NCBI GenBank assembly: GCA_945787305.1
Contig: CALZIH010000135.1
Coordinates: 6,057 to 13,777 of the forward strand
Length of the DNA stretch: 7,721 nt
Direction: 5' to 3'
DNA from: an uncultured Desulfobulbaceae bacterium
Lineage (GTDB): Bacteria > Desulfobacterota > Desulfobulbia > Desulfobulbales > Desulfobulbaceae
In this document: positions 1 through 6,961 of the stretch, in pieces
Layout: the number at the start of each line of letters is the position of its first letter
Numbering within the stretch: the first letter of the stretch is position 1
Position numbers and translations under genes: made by a program
The notes under the pieces: model-generated
What the model was told of the DNA's origin: nothing
What the model saw: only the letters and a program-made list of their open reading frames with translations
The model's database searches: none

Positions 1-567
1 GGTCCCATGCCTGCAATGACGATCAAGGCGACCGGCTATGGCGCCGGAACCCATAAGCGGCAGGATGGTCGTCCCAACCTTCTCCGGCTCTGTCTTGGCG
101 AAGTGCATGATGCAGTCGAGGCCCTGGAGGTCGAAGTGCTGGAGACCCATCTCGATGACTGGAGCCCGGAGACTTGGCCGCATGTCAGCGAGCAGCTCAT
201 GGCTGCAGGCGCCCTTGATGTAAGCCTGACCCCCATCCACATGAAAAAGGGACGTCCAGGTTTTGTGCTTAAGGTTATCTGTGAGCCGGCCTTTTCCTTG
301 CAACTTAAAAACCTGATTTTTTCAGAGACTACGGCTATAGGGCTGCGTTTTCACAGGCAGTTGCGACAGACATTGCCTCGGAGGGCGATTGCCGTGGAGA
401 CACCATGGGGTATGATTGAGGGTAAAGAAATAGAGACCCCGACCGGCACGGTGATCACGCCGGAATATGAGGCCTGCCGAAAGCTGGCAAAGGAAAAAAA
501 AATTTCGCTAAAAACCATCTATACTCATTTTTCCCTCTCCTCTCCCCCTTTCACTGAAGCAACCTGA
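1..567 (+). CDS. larC: LarC C-terminal part (nickel-pincer cofactor synthesis), truncated by the window edge
   Basis: This is the C-terminal half of LarC (DUF111 / TIGR00299 family), the CTP-dependent enzyme that inserts nickel into the pyridinium dithiocarboxylate precursor to form the nickel-pincer nucleotide used by lactate racemase-like enzymes in the cytoplasm. The frame is open to the first base. Residues just inside it (GYGAGT, then GRPNLLRLCLGE) are internal family motifs, so the ATG codons near the edge are not the start, and roughly the first half of the usual ~400 residues is missing. Further landmarks are HLDDWSPETW, AGALDVSLTPIHMKKGRPG, ETTAIGLR and the terminal TPEYEACRKLAKEKKISLKTIYTHF-like segment. 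Some bacteria split larC by a frameshift; no break is visible in this part. pgpA follows after 34 bases in the same direction. Family assignment is firm; the actual Ni-enzyme client is not visible. Confidence 0.9.
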   Translation, partial: GPMPAMTIKATGYGAGTHKRQDGRPNLLRLCLGEVHDAVEALEVEVLETHLDDWSPETWPHVSEQLMAAGALDVSLTPIHMKKGRPGFVLKVICEPAFSLQLKNLIFSETTAIGLRFHRQLRQTLPRRAIAVETPWGMIEGKEIETPTGTVITPEYEACRKLAKEKKISLKTIYTHFSLSSPPFTEAT

Positions 568-601
568 ACACGTTTCGTTCTGGTAACCACTCGTCTGGAT
601 T

Positions 602-1057
602 ATGGATAGATTGTACATGTTTATTGCCACAGGGGCCTATAGCGGCTACCTGCCAAAGGCTCCAGGTACCTGGGGTTCAATGGTTGGCGTGCTGCTCTGG
701 TTCTGGCTACGTTCCTTGCCGTTAGTGCCTTACTTTAGCGTTGTTGCCGGAATATTTATTGTTGGGACCATTGCTGCCGGTGCGGCTGAAAAAATTGTTG
801 ATCACGGTGACCCTGGTTTAGTGGTCATTGATGAGATTGTCGGTCAGCTCATTGCCCTTGCTGCAATCCCTGCCGACCCGCTCTGGGTTATTCTTGGTTT
901 TGTCTTCTTTCGAATTTTTGATATACTGAAACCATTCCCGGTTGGTTGGCTGGATGGACATATCCATGGCGGCCTGGGCATTATGCTTGACGACGTGGTC
1001 GCCGGGATTTACGCCTTGCTTGTTCTTCAGCTCGGCTTACGTTTATTTGGTTCTTAA
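602..1057 (+). CDS. pgpA: Phosphatidylglycerophosphatase A (PgpA)
   Basis: Dephosphorylates phosphatidylglycerol phosphate to phosphatidylglycerol in the inner membrane, the last step of PG synthesis from CDP-diacylglycerol. The 151-residue product has the family hallmarks in order: APGTWGS (20-26), DHGDPGLVVIDEIVGQ (67-82) with its acidic residues, FRIFDILKPFP (103-113) and GGLGIMLDDVVAG (123-135). Hydrophobic stretches at about 27-60, 84-102 and 132-148 fit the usual multi-pass membrane topology. Length is slightly shorter than the E. coli enzyme (about 170) but normal for the family. The start is uncertain: the ATG used here has no clear Shine-Dalgarno sequence, and an in-frame ATG at 617 would give 146 residues without losing any motif. 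It is probably co-transcribed with larC upstream and the amidohydrolase downstream. Confidence 0.93.
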   Translation: MDRLYMFIATGAYSGYLPKAPGTWGSMVGVLLWFWLRSLPLVPYFSVVAGIFIVGTIAAGAAEKIVDHGDPGLVVIDEIVGQLIALAAIPADPLWVILGFVFFRIFDILKPFPVGWLDGHIHGGLGIMLDDVVAGIYALLVLQLGLRLFGS

Positions 1058-1071
1058 TTCCAGGAGCAAGA

Positions 1072-1863
1072 GTGGCAGGCTATATAGACTTTCATACCCA
1101 TGCCTTTCCCGATCAGGTCGCGGCCACCGCAATTCCGGCCCTGGAAGAAAAAGGAAACGTCAAAGCCTATATAAACGGTACAGTTGCCGGTTTGTTGCAG
1201 TCCATGGACCAGGCTGGGATTGAACGCTCCGTGGTCTGTTCCATTGCCACTCGGCCGGAGCAGTTTCAGCCCATTCTCGACTGGTCGGAATCCATTCGCT
1301 CAGCCCGTATCGTGCCGCTGCCTTCGATTCACCCCGCAGATCCGAATCGATTGCAGCATCTAGAACAGATCAAGGAACGGGGGTTTATCGGCCTCAAGAT
1401 GCATCCCTATTACCAGGATTTTTTTCTTGATGATACTGAGCTGCTGGATTTTTACGGCAAGGTGGAGGAGCTGGGGTTACTGCTGGTGATGCATACCGGT
1501 TTTGATATCGGCTTTCCCCGGACCAAAAGGGCGGATCCGGCAAGAATTCTCAATCTTTTGCAACTGATTCCAGGTTTGCGCCTGATAACCACCCATTTGG
1601 GCGGCTGGGATGAATGGGAAGACGTACGCGCTTTGCTCACCGGCCTTCCCATATATATGGAAATTTCATTTGCCCTGGACTTTCTCGATCAGATTCGTTT
1701 GCGAGATCTCATCGTTAATCACCCGCCGGAGTATATCCTGTTTGGTACCGATTCTCCCTGGGCCGACCAGGCAACCACCTTGAAAATGCTGACTAAACTC
1801 GGTCTGCCGGACGAACTGTTTGCCCGCATTGTCAGGGACAATGCGGGAGTGCTTCTCGACTGA
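1072..1863 (+). CDS. Metal-dependent amidohydrolase, TIM-barrel family, substrate unknown
   Basis: A 263-residue cytoplasmic hydrolase of the amidohydrolase superfamily (amidohydrolase-2 / TatD-like branch). The metal-site residues are recognisable: D6-F-H8-T-H10 at the end of strand 1, K109-M-H111, H141 in MHTG, H175 in TTHLGGWDEW, and D227 in FGTDSPW. The family hydrolyses or decarboxylates small cyclic or ester substrates, but nothing here identifies the substrate. The start is a GTG with a good AGGAG five bases upstream (1062-1066), 14 bases after the pgpA stop. No signal peptide is present. Adjacent pgpA may reflect only co-transcription. TatD-type DNase is a less likely reading, because the HLGGWDEW and GTDSPW segments look more like amidohydrolase-2 proteins. 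Confidence 0.85.
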   Translation: MAGYIDFHTHAFPDQVAATAIPALEEKGNVKAYINGTVAGLLQSMDQAGIERSVVCSIATRPEQFQPILDWSESIRSARIVPLPSIHPADPNRLQHLEQIKERGFIGLKMHPYYQDFFLDDTELLDFYGKVEELGLLLVMHTGFDIGFPRTKRADPARILNLLQLIPGLRLITTHLGGWDEWEDVRALLTGLPIYMEISFALDFLDQIRLRDLIVNHPPEYILFGTDSPWADQATTLKMLTKLGLPDELFARIVRDNAGVLLD

Positions 1864-1880
1864 CAGCCTGCATGTTCACA

Positions 1881-1910
1881 ATTTCTCCGGAAATCTTTAT
1901 CGGAGATTTC
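1881..1910. terminator. Weak hairpins between convergent genes
   Basis: The 55-base gap between the amidohydrolase and dapL stops holds overlapping short stems. TCTCCG (1884-1889) pairs with CGGAGA (1901-1906), GAAATC (1890-1895) pairs with GATTTC (1905-1910), and ATTTC (1881-1885) pairs with GAAAT (1890-1894) around a four-base loop. They are mutually exclusive. A T-rich segment, ATATTTTATC, follows on the + strand. This is the expected place for a bidirectional terminator, but the stems are short and there is no long T-run, so Rho-independent function is only a possibility. Confidence 0.35.
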
Positions 1911-1918
1911 ATATTTTA

Positions 1919-3139
1919 TCAGAGGGCCTGACGGATCCGCTCCATTGCTCGAGTAACGTTTTCGTAGGAGTTAAATGCGGAGAGGCGGATATAACCCTGG
2001 CCGCATTTACCAAACCCCGCTCCCGGTGTACAGACAACTCCGGATTCATTGAGCAAAAGGTCAAAAAAATCCCAGGAATCGCGGTTCCCCTGAATCCAGA
2101 TATAGGGGGAGTTGTCTCCGCCCACATAATCAAACCCAAACTCACCAATGACTTTGGCAATCAGGTCGGCATTGTTGAGATAGTAGCCGACAAGATCCTG
2201 AATCTGGGCTTTGCCTTCTTGGGAGTACACTGCCTCGGCTGCCCGCTGCACCGGGTAGGAAACACCGTTAAATTTGGTGCAGTGCCTGCGGTTCCACAAC
2301 GGATGAACGGCCTGTTTCGAGCCAGCCGAATCGTAGGCCATACACTCTTTCGGGACTACGGTATAGGCGCAACGGGTACCGGTAAAACCGGCATTTTTGG
2401 AAAAGCTGCGAAATTCAATGGCCACTTCCCGGGCCCCTTCAAGTTCATAAATGGAGTGGGGCAGGGAATCATCACGGATAAAGGCTTCATAAGCGGCATC
2501 AAAGAGGATAAGCGCCTTGTTTTCACGGGCATAGTCCACCCAGGTTTGCAACTGTTCTTTCGTTGCTGTCGACCCGGTAGGATTGTTGGGAAAGCAGAGG
2601 TAAATCAGGTCCACCGGCTCCGTTGGTAAATCAGGCACATAATTGTTATCTTTGGTGGAATCAAGATAAACGATCCCCTGGTAACGGCCATCGGCAAAGG
2701 TGCCGGTACGACCGGCCATGACGTTGGTGTCCAGGTAGACTGGGTAGACCGGGTCGGGAATGGCGACCCGCGTATCCAGGGAAAAGAGTTCCTGGATATT
2801 GCCTGTGTCACATTTTGCCCCATCAGAGACAAAGATTTCATCAGCACTTATTTCCGCACCGCGAGCCTGGAAGTCGTTTTCGGCAATGGCTTGGCGAAGG
2901 AAGTCATATCCCTGTTCCGGACCATAGCCATGGAAGCCGCTTTCGGTCGTCATTTCGTCAACGGCTTTATGGAAGGCCTGGACACAGGCATCGGGCAGAG
3001 GTTTGGTGACATCTCCGATGCCGAGCTTGATGACGTCTTTTTCCGGATTCTGTTCCTGGAAGGTTGCGACACGCTTGGCGATATCGGAAAAAAGATAGGA
3101 AGCCTGTAGTTTTAAGTAATGTTCATTTATTTTCAGCAT
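1919..3139 (-). CDS. dapL: LL-diaminopimelate aminotransferase (DapL)
   Basis: A PLP-dependent class I/II aminotransferase that converts tetrahydrodipicolinate plus glutamate directly to LL-diaminopimelate, bypassing the DapD/DapC/DapE steps of lysine and peptidoglycan precursor synthesis. At 406 residues it has the normal DapL length. Visible signatures are the N-terminal INEHYLKLQASYLFSDIAKRV, GIGDVTKPLP (40-49), the GYGPEQGYDFLR segment near 71-82, CFPNNPTGS (182-190) with the PLP-contacting Asn, D214-AAY217, the Schiff-base lysine K248 in RSFSKNAGFTGTRC, and R385 in YIRLSAF for the substrate carboxylate. The conserved N-terminus supports this ATG. However, the bases before it (ACGACTCAAC) contain no Shine-Dalgarno sequence. 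It lies 56 bases after the lptC stop in the same direction, so it could be the last gene of the pyrG operon or have its own unseen promoter. Confidence 0.95.
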   Translation of the reverse strand: MLKINEHYLKLQASYLFSDIAKRVATFQEQNPEKDVIKLGIGDVTKPLPDACVQAFHKAVDEMTTESGFHGYGPEQGYDFLRQAIAENDFQARGAEISADEIFVSDGAKCDTGNIQELFSLDTRVAIPDPVYPVYLDTNVMAGRTGTFADGRYQGIVYLDSTKDNNYVPDLPTEPVDLIYLCFPNNPTGSTATKEQLQTWVDYARENKALILFDAAYEAFIRDDSLPHSIYELEGAREVAIEFRSFSKNAGFTGTRCAYTVVPKECMAYDSAGSKQAVHPLWNRRHCTKFNGVSYPVQRAAEAVYSQEGKAQIQDLVGYYLNNADLIAKVIGEFGFDYVGGDNSPYIWIQGNRDSWDFFDLLLNESGVVCTPGAGFGKCGQGYIRLSAFNSYENVTRAMERIRQAL

Positions 3140-3195
3140 GTTGAGTCGTATGAAAGTTGGGGTTGATATGTTTTTTCCGTCGGGGAGTGGAAGCT

Positions 3196-3756
3196 TCAGA
3201 GCTTCACGCGCACCCGTTTACTGAAATCATAGCCATCGGTGGACAGATCGTAATCCATCCGTCCCGCCTGTAGTGAAAATTTAGGTCCCTTGATATCCAC
3301 CTCTACCGGACTGACTACCATTTTCGTGGCATCATAGTAGTGGAGCAAGTCGGTGTACAGCTCTTCGCGTGTTTTTGGTTTGCGGATAATGACATTGTCT
3401 ATCAAAACAAGGTGTCGTTCGTTGATAAAGTAGGTGCCCTTGTTGCTGGACATGGTTACCGGGTCCTCCTTTCCCTTATACAAGGCATCCACCTCTATCA
3501 TGCCAAGTTCCTGGTCTGTTTTACCGGTAAAGGCCCGTTTGGCATTTACTACCCATTCTTCCTTTCCTGCATTGGTCAGGGTAATGGTGATGGAATCCAT
3601 GACAAAGTTCTGCTGTTGCTTGTTAGAGAGTGCTGCCAATTGAGGGTCATAGCCGCCTCGTGGTTTAAGAAAGTTTGTCACAGAAGGCTTCCACAGCGGA
3701 CTGAAAACAAAAAGCGCCAGCGGGATTATCCAGAGCAGGTTACGTTTATTTTTCAT
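3196..3756 (-). CDS. lptC: LPS export protein LptC
   Basis: The bitopic inner-membrane component of the Lpt bridge, which takes lipopolysaccharide from the LptBFG transporter and passes it to periplasmic LptA. The product (186 residues from this ATG) starts with a short basic tail (MKNKRN) and one hydrophobic segment (about residues 7-22). A periplasmic beta-jellyroll-type domain follows, with the alternating pattern typical of the LptC/OstA superfamily: DSITITLTNAGKEEWVVNAKRA, GTYFINERHLVLIDNVIIR, and the terminal LQAGRMDYDLSTDGYDFSKRVRVKL. The length matches E. coli LptC (191). The ATG overlaps the kdsC stop as TGATG, implying translational coupling; a TTG one codon earlier (3759) is also open but less likely. 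No lptA or lptB follows in the window. Confidence 0.88.
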   Translation of the reverse strand: MKNKRNLLWIIPLALFVFSPLWKPSVTNFLKPRGGYDPQLAALSNKQQQNFVMDSITITLTNAGKEEWVVNAKRAFTGKTDQELGMIEVDALYKGKEDPVTMSSNKGTYFINERHLVLIDNVIIRKPKTREELYTDLLHYYDATKMVVSPVEVDIKGPKFSLQAGRMDYDLSTDGYDFSKRVRVKL

Positions 3757-4400
3757 CAACCGCCATAACTTGCCAACAGGGCAGAGAACTGTCCTCTGCC
3801 CTCAAGGATCAATTCACAGAGTTCGCGGACTGCCCCATGGCCACCACTCTGTTTGCAAACGTAATCAACCCGTTGCCTGACTTCGGCCACCGCATTTGCA
3901 GGTGCCGCCGCCAAGCCGACTCGACCTAAAAGGGGAAGGTCGAGCCAGTCGTCACCCATGTAGGCTGTCTGCAGGGGCCGCAGACCGGTTGTTGTGAGAA
4001 TTTCTTCGTAAACAGCCTGTTTGTCCTTTCTGCCTTGATAGAGGTGGGCAAAGCCCAGGTCGGCCGCCCTTCGCTTTACCGCTTCAGAGGTACGGGCCGT
4101 TATCAGACCTACATCCACACCACTGTCTTGGAGTATACGGAGACCAAACCCATCCTGGGTATTAAACCCTTTGGATTCTCCACCACCTTCGGTGTAGACG
4201 ATGGTACCGTCTGTGAGGACGCCGTCCACATCAAGGAGTAATAGCTGTATCTGTTTTGCTCTGGGGAGCAGTGTTTTCCATTGTTCATTGCGTTGGATCG
4301 GTTTTTTACGTTCCATGGCTCGCTCCCGTAGGGCCTGTGTCAGCTCGCAGTCTGAGGGGTATCCTCCGGGTTTGGAGGTTGGACAAGTGGGGTCATCCAT
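3756..4400 (-). CDS. kdsC: 3-deoxy-D-manno-octulosonate 8-phosphate phosphatase (KdsC)
   Basis: A HAD-superfamily phosphatase that removes phosphate from Kdo-8-phosphate to give free Kdo in the cytoplasm, the step after KdsA. HAD motifs are clear (numbering from this start): motif I LDVDGVLTDG with nucleophile D57 and acid/base D59, motif II ITART with T101, a lysine in the LYQGRKDK segment (about 125-127), motif III/IV GDDWLD (149-154), and the C-terminal GGHGAVRELCELIL typical of KdsC (186-199). The start is ambiguous. This ATG overlaps the end of kdsA (ATGGATGA) and has GGAG six bases upstream, giving 214 residues. A second in-frame ATG at 4316 also has GGAG six bases upstream and gives 186 residues, closer to the family norm (E. 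coli 188). I chose the longer form because of coupling to kdsA. Confidence 0.9.
   Translation of the reverse strand: MDDPTCPTSKPGGYPSDCELTQALRERAMERKKPIQRNEQWKTLLPRAKQIQLLLLDVDGVLTDGTIVYTEGGGESKGFNTQDGFGLRILQDSGVDVGLITARTSEAVKRRAADLGFAHLYQGRKDKQAVYEEILTTTGLRPLQTAYMGDDWLDLPLLGRVGLAAAPANAVAEVRQRVDYVCKQSGGHGAVRELCELILEGRGQFSALLASYGG
4323..4326 (-). promoter_or_regulatory. Second Shine-Dalgarno site inside the kdsC reading frame
   Basis: GGAG (within GGGAG) lies six bases before the in-frame ATG at 4316-4314 and would give a KdsC of family-typical length. It competes with the GGAG at 4407-4410, which serves the upstream ATG at 4400-4398 at identical spacing. The sequence alone does not decide which start is used, or whether both are. 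Confidence 0.45.
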
Positions 4401-5238
4401 TGCTTTCTCCAGCGGCAGCCGTACGAATGGCCAGCAACTGTTTGAGAAGGGGCTCCACCTGTTCAAGGGGCCAGGAGTTGGGGCCGTCACACAGGGCCTT
4501 GTCGGGATCCGGATGGACCTCCATGAACAGGCCATCTATCCCGGCAGCCATGGCGGCTTTAGCAAGCGTCGGGATAAATTCACGCTGGCCGCCGGAGCTG
4601 CCTCCAGCCCCACCGGGAAGTTGAACGGAGTGGGTGGCGTCATAGATTACAGGGCACCCCATGCTGCGCATGACCGGCAGGGAGCGCATGTCCACCACCA
4701 GATTATTGTACCCGAAGCTTGTCCCACGTTCGGTTAACAGCAATTGTTCGCAACCGGCAGCTCGTATTTTGCCGACAGCGTGCTCCATGTCCCAAGGCGA
4801 AACAAATTGGCCTTTTTTCAAGTTGACGGCCGTGCCTGATTTTGCTGCTGCAACCAGGAGATCGGTCTGTCGACAGAGAAAGGCTGGAATCTGGATGATA
4901 TCAAGAATGTCGGCTGCAAGTTCCACCTGCCCTCTCTCGTGGAGGTCGGAGACCACAGGTACACCCACCTCGTGTCGGATACGGCCCAGCTGGCGTATAC
5001 CGCTTTCCACCCCCGGACCGCGAAAGGAGTCCAGAGATGTGCGGTTAGCTTTGTCGAAGGAGGCCTTGAAGACATAGGAAATACCAAGGCGCGAGCAGAT
5101 AGCCTTCATTTCCCGGGCAATATCCCAGGCAAGTTCACCGGATTCAAGTACACAGGGGCCTGCCAACAGTAGCATCGGGTGGCCGGGGCCGACCAGATAC
5201 GGACGATCCGGGGTAGTGATGGTTACAGGATGTATCAT
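4393..5238 (-). CDS. kdsA: 3-deoxy-8-phosphooctulonate synthase (KdsA), metal-dependent type
   Basis: Condenses phosphoenolpyruvate with D-arabinose 5-phosphate to Kdo-8-phosphate, the committed step of Kdo synthesis for the LPS inner core. The 281-residue product has the family blocks AGPCVLES (26-33), KASFDKANRTS (58-68; K58, K63 and R66 for substrate binding), LPAF-like IPAFLCRQTDLL, VNLKKGQFVSPWDM, ERGTSFGYNNLVVDM, YDATHSVQLPGG and MEVHPDPDKALCDGP. C29, H203, E240 and D251 match the four metal ligands of the Aquifex enzyme (C11, H185, E222, D233) with identical spacing. The E. coli metal-free enzyme has Asn at the Cys position. The start codon overlaps the pyrG stop (ATGA). There is no strong Shine-Dalgarno site of its own, so translation is probably coupled to pyrG. 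Confidence 0.96.
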   Translation of the reverse strand: MIHPVTITTPDRPYLVGPGHPMLLLAGPCVLESGELAWDIAREMKAICSRLGISYVFKASFDKANRTSLDSFRGPGVESGIRQLGRIRHEVGVPVVSDLHERGQVELAADILDIIQIPAFLCRQTDLLVAAAKSGTAVNLKKGQFVSPWDMEHAVGKIRAAGCEQLLLTERGTSFGYNNLVVDMRSLPVMRSMGCPVIYDATHSVQLPGGAGGSSGGQREFIPTLAKAAMAAGIDGLFMEVHPDPDKALCDGPNSWPLEQVEPLLKQLLAIRTAAAGESNG

Positions 5239-6896
5239 CTATTCTGTCTACTGCTGTTGTTCAGGGCAGCTTTGATAAAGTCTCTGAACAAAGGGTGAGG
5301 TTTCATGGGTTTTGATTGAAATTCAGGGTGAAATTGACAGCCGAGAAACCAAGGATGCTCTTTGATTTCTATGATTTCCACCAGTGTGTCATCCGGTGAT
5401 GTTCCGCTGACCACGAGACCCGCTTCTTCCAGTTGTTTACGGAAAATATTATTGAACTCATAGCGATGACGATGCCGCTCGCTGATTTCTTTCTGATTGT
5501 AGGCAGTGGCTGCCAGCGTGCCTTTGATTAATTTGCACGGATAGGCACCTAGGCGCAAGGTTCCACCCATGTCGGAGTTTTCATCCCGCACTTCGGTTTT
5601 ACCGGAGCGGAAATCAAACCATTCCTTCATCAGGTAGATGACCGGTTCAGGCGTGTTCGGGTCCAGCTCTGTGGAATGGGCCTTTTTCAGTCCTGCGATA
5701 TTGCGTGAAATTTCAACAACGGCCAACTGCATTCCCAGGCAGATCCCGAAAAAAGGAACCTTGTTTTCCCGGGCATAGCTGATGGCCCGGATTTTTCCCT
5801 CCATACCGCGGCTGCCGAATCCGCCGGGAACCAGAATGCCATCACATTCCTTGAGTTCATTATCGGCTTCACCTGTTTCCAGGTCATCGGCGGCGATATA
5901 TTTCAGCTCAACCCGGGCATCGTTGGCAATGCCACCATGCACAAGTGATTCATGCAGGCTTTTGTATGCCTCCTTCAGCTCAACATATTTACCGGTGATC
6001 CCTATGGTGACTTTATGGAGCGGGTTTTTGATCTTGTGGACAAGCTCCTCCCAGGGCTTGACATTGGGAGCCCCAGTCCATATGCCTAGCTTTTCAAGGA
6101 TCCGGTCATCAACACCTTCTTCGTGTAAATGCAACGGTACCTCGTAGATGCTATCCACATCAATAGCTGTAATGACCGACTTCGGTTCCACGTTACAGAA
6201 TAGGGCGATCTTTTTCTTGAGCGATTGGTCAAGCGGCACCTCGGTGCGGCACATCAGGATATCCGGCTGGATACCTGAGGCGAGCAATTCCTTGACCGAA
6301 TGCTGCGTGGGTTTGGTCTTGATCTCTCCGGCCGTCTTGATATACGGGACCAGGGTCAGGTGGATAAAGAGAGAGTACTCTCTGCCCAGGTCGCCGCGTA
6401 ACTGACGGATGGCCTCGATAAAGGGCAGCCCTTCGATATCGCCGACCGTACCGCCGATTTCGATGATGGCCACATCAACGGTGCCGTCAAGCTGGAGGAC
6501 TGCCTCCTTGATTTCATCGGTAATGTGCGGGATCATCTGCACGGTACCGCCCAGATACTCACCCCGTCGTTCCTTGGTGATGACCGAATAATAGATGCGG
6601 CCTGAGGTGTAATTGTTTTTTTGGGCCATGACCGCATTGGTGTAGCGTTCATAATGCCCCATGTCCAGGTCGGTCTCGGCCCCGTCATCGGTGACATACA
6701 CTTCACCGTGCTGGAAAGGGTTCATCGTGCCTGGATCCACATTGATATAGGGATCAAGTTTCTGAAAAGTAACGGTCATGCCGCGACATTCAAGCAGAGA
6801 GCCGATTGCGGCAGCAGCCAGCCCTTTGCCAAGGGAAGAAAGAACACCGCCTGTTATAAAAATAAATTTTGTTTTCCTGGTTGGCTCTGTTTTCAT
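5235..6896 (-). CDS. pyrG: CTP synthase (PyrG)
   Basis: Makes CTP from UTP, ATP and glutamine in the cytoplasm. The 553-residue protein has full length for the family. The N-terminal synthetase domain opens with FIFITGGVLSSLGKG (11-25, P-loop), followed by KLDPYINVDPGTMNP (46-60), HGEVYVTDDGAETDLDMGHYERY and EIGGTVGDIEGLPFIEA. The C-terminal class I glutamine amidotransferase domain shows GILVPGGFGSRG (353-364), the catalytic Cys386 in FFGICLGMQLAV, and the His523/Glu525 pair in QFHPEFQSKP. The start ATG has a strong AGGAAGG just upstream (6901-6907). It is the first gene of the overlapping pyrG-kdsA-kdsC-lptC operon; CTP is needed later to make CMP-Kdo. A promoter-like pair, a spacer palindrome and a leader hairpin lie in the 126 bases upstream, suggesting control at the level of initiation or attenuation. 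Confidence 0.98.
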   Translation of the reverse strand: MKTEPTRKTKFIFITGGVLSSLGKGLAAAAIGSLLECRGMTVTFQKLDPYINVDPGTMNPFQHGEVYVTDDGAETDLDMGHYERYTNAVMAQKNNYTSGRIYYSVITKERRGEYLGGTVQMIPHITDEIKEAVLQLDGTVDVAIIEIGGTVGDIEGLPFIEAIRQLRGDLGREYSLFIHLTLVPYIKTAGEIKTKPTQHSVKELLASGIQPDILMCRTEVPLDQSLKKKIALFCNVEPKSVITAIDVDSIYEVPLHLHEEGVDDRILEKLGIWTGAPNVKPWEELVHKIKNPLHKVTIGITGKYVELKEAYKSLHESLVHGGIANDARVELKYIAADDLETGEADNELKECDGILVPGGFGSRGMEGKIRAISYARENKVPFFGICLGMQLAVVEISRNIAGLKKAHSTELDPNTPEPVIYLMKEWFDFRSGKTEVRDENSDMGGTLRLGAYPCKLIKGTLAATAYNQKEISERHRHRYEFNNIFRKQLEEAGLVVSGTSPDDTLVEIIEIKEHPWFLGCQFHPEFQSKPMKPHPLFRDFIKAALNNSSRQNR

Positions 6897-6915
6897 GCCA
6901 CCTTCCTGTGGGACT

Positions 6916-6946
6916 GAAGAAAAGAAAATGGCAGCCTGAGGCTACC
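6916..6946 (-). terminator. Terminator- or attenuator-like hairpin in the pyrG leader
   Basis: On the minus strand GGTAGCC pairs with GGCTGCC around the three-base loop TCA (stem arms 6946-6940 and 6936-6930; seven pairs including one G-T). It is followed by ATTTTCTTTTCTTC, a T-rich but interrupted tract. It sits 8 bases before the pyrG Shine-Dalgarno site and downstream of the putative pyrG promoter. It could therefore act as an attenuator of the operon, or as the terminator of the cupin transcript if pyrG is transcribed from elsewhere. The interrupted T-tract suggests partial rather than complete termination. Confidence 0.55.
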
Positions 6947-6961
6947 GTGATTTACCTATAC

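Noticed and set aside
1820..2629. Long open frame on the + strand (269 codons) opposite dapL
   Set aside because: It lies antisense to the conserved 3' two-thirds of dapL, overlaps the amidohydrolase end, and its translation resembles no protein; it is a shadow of the dapL codon pattern.
4401..4535. Upstream extension of kdsC into kdsA (ATG at 4535)
   Set aside because: It would overlap the conserved C-terminal coding region of kdsA by more than 140 bases and gives an atypical N-terminus; starts at 4400 or 4316 are better placed.
4201..4737. 178-codon + strand open frame across kdsC and kdsA
   Set aside because: Antisense to two well-supported genes, with no recognisable domain or ribosome binding site.
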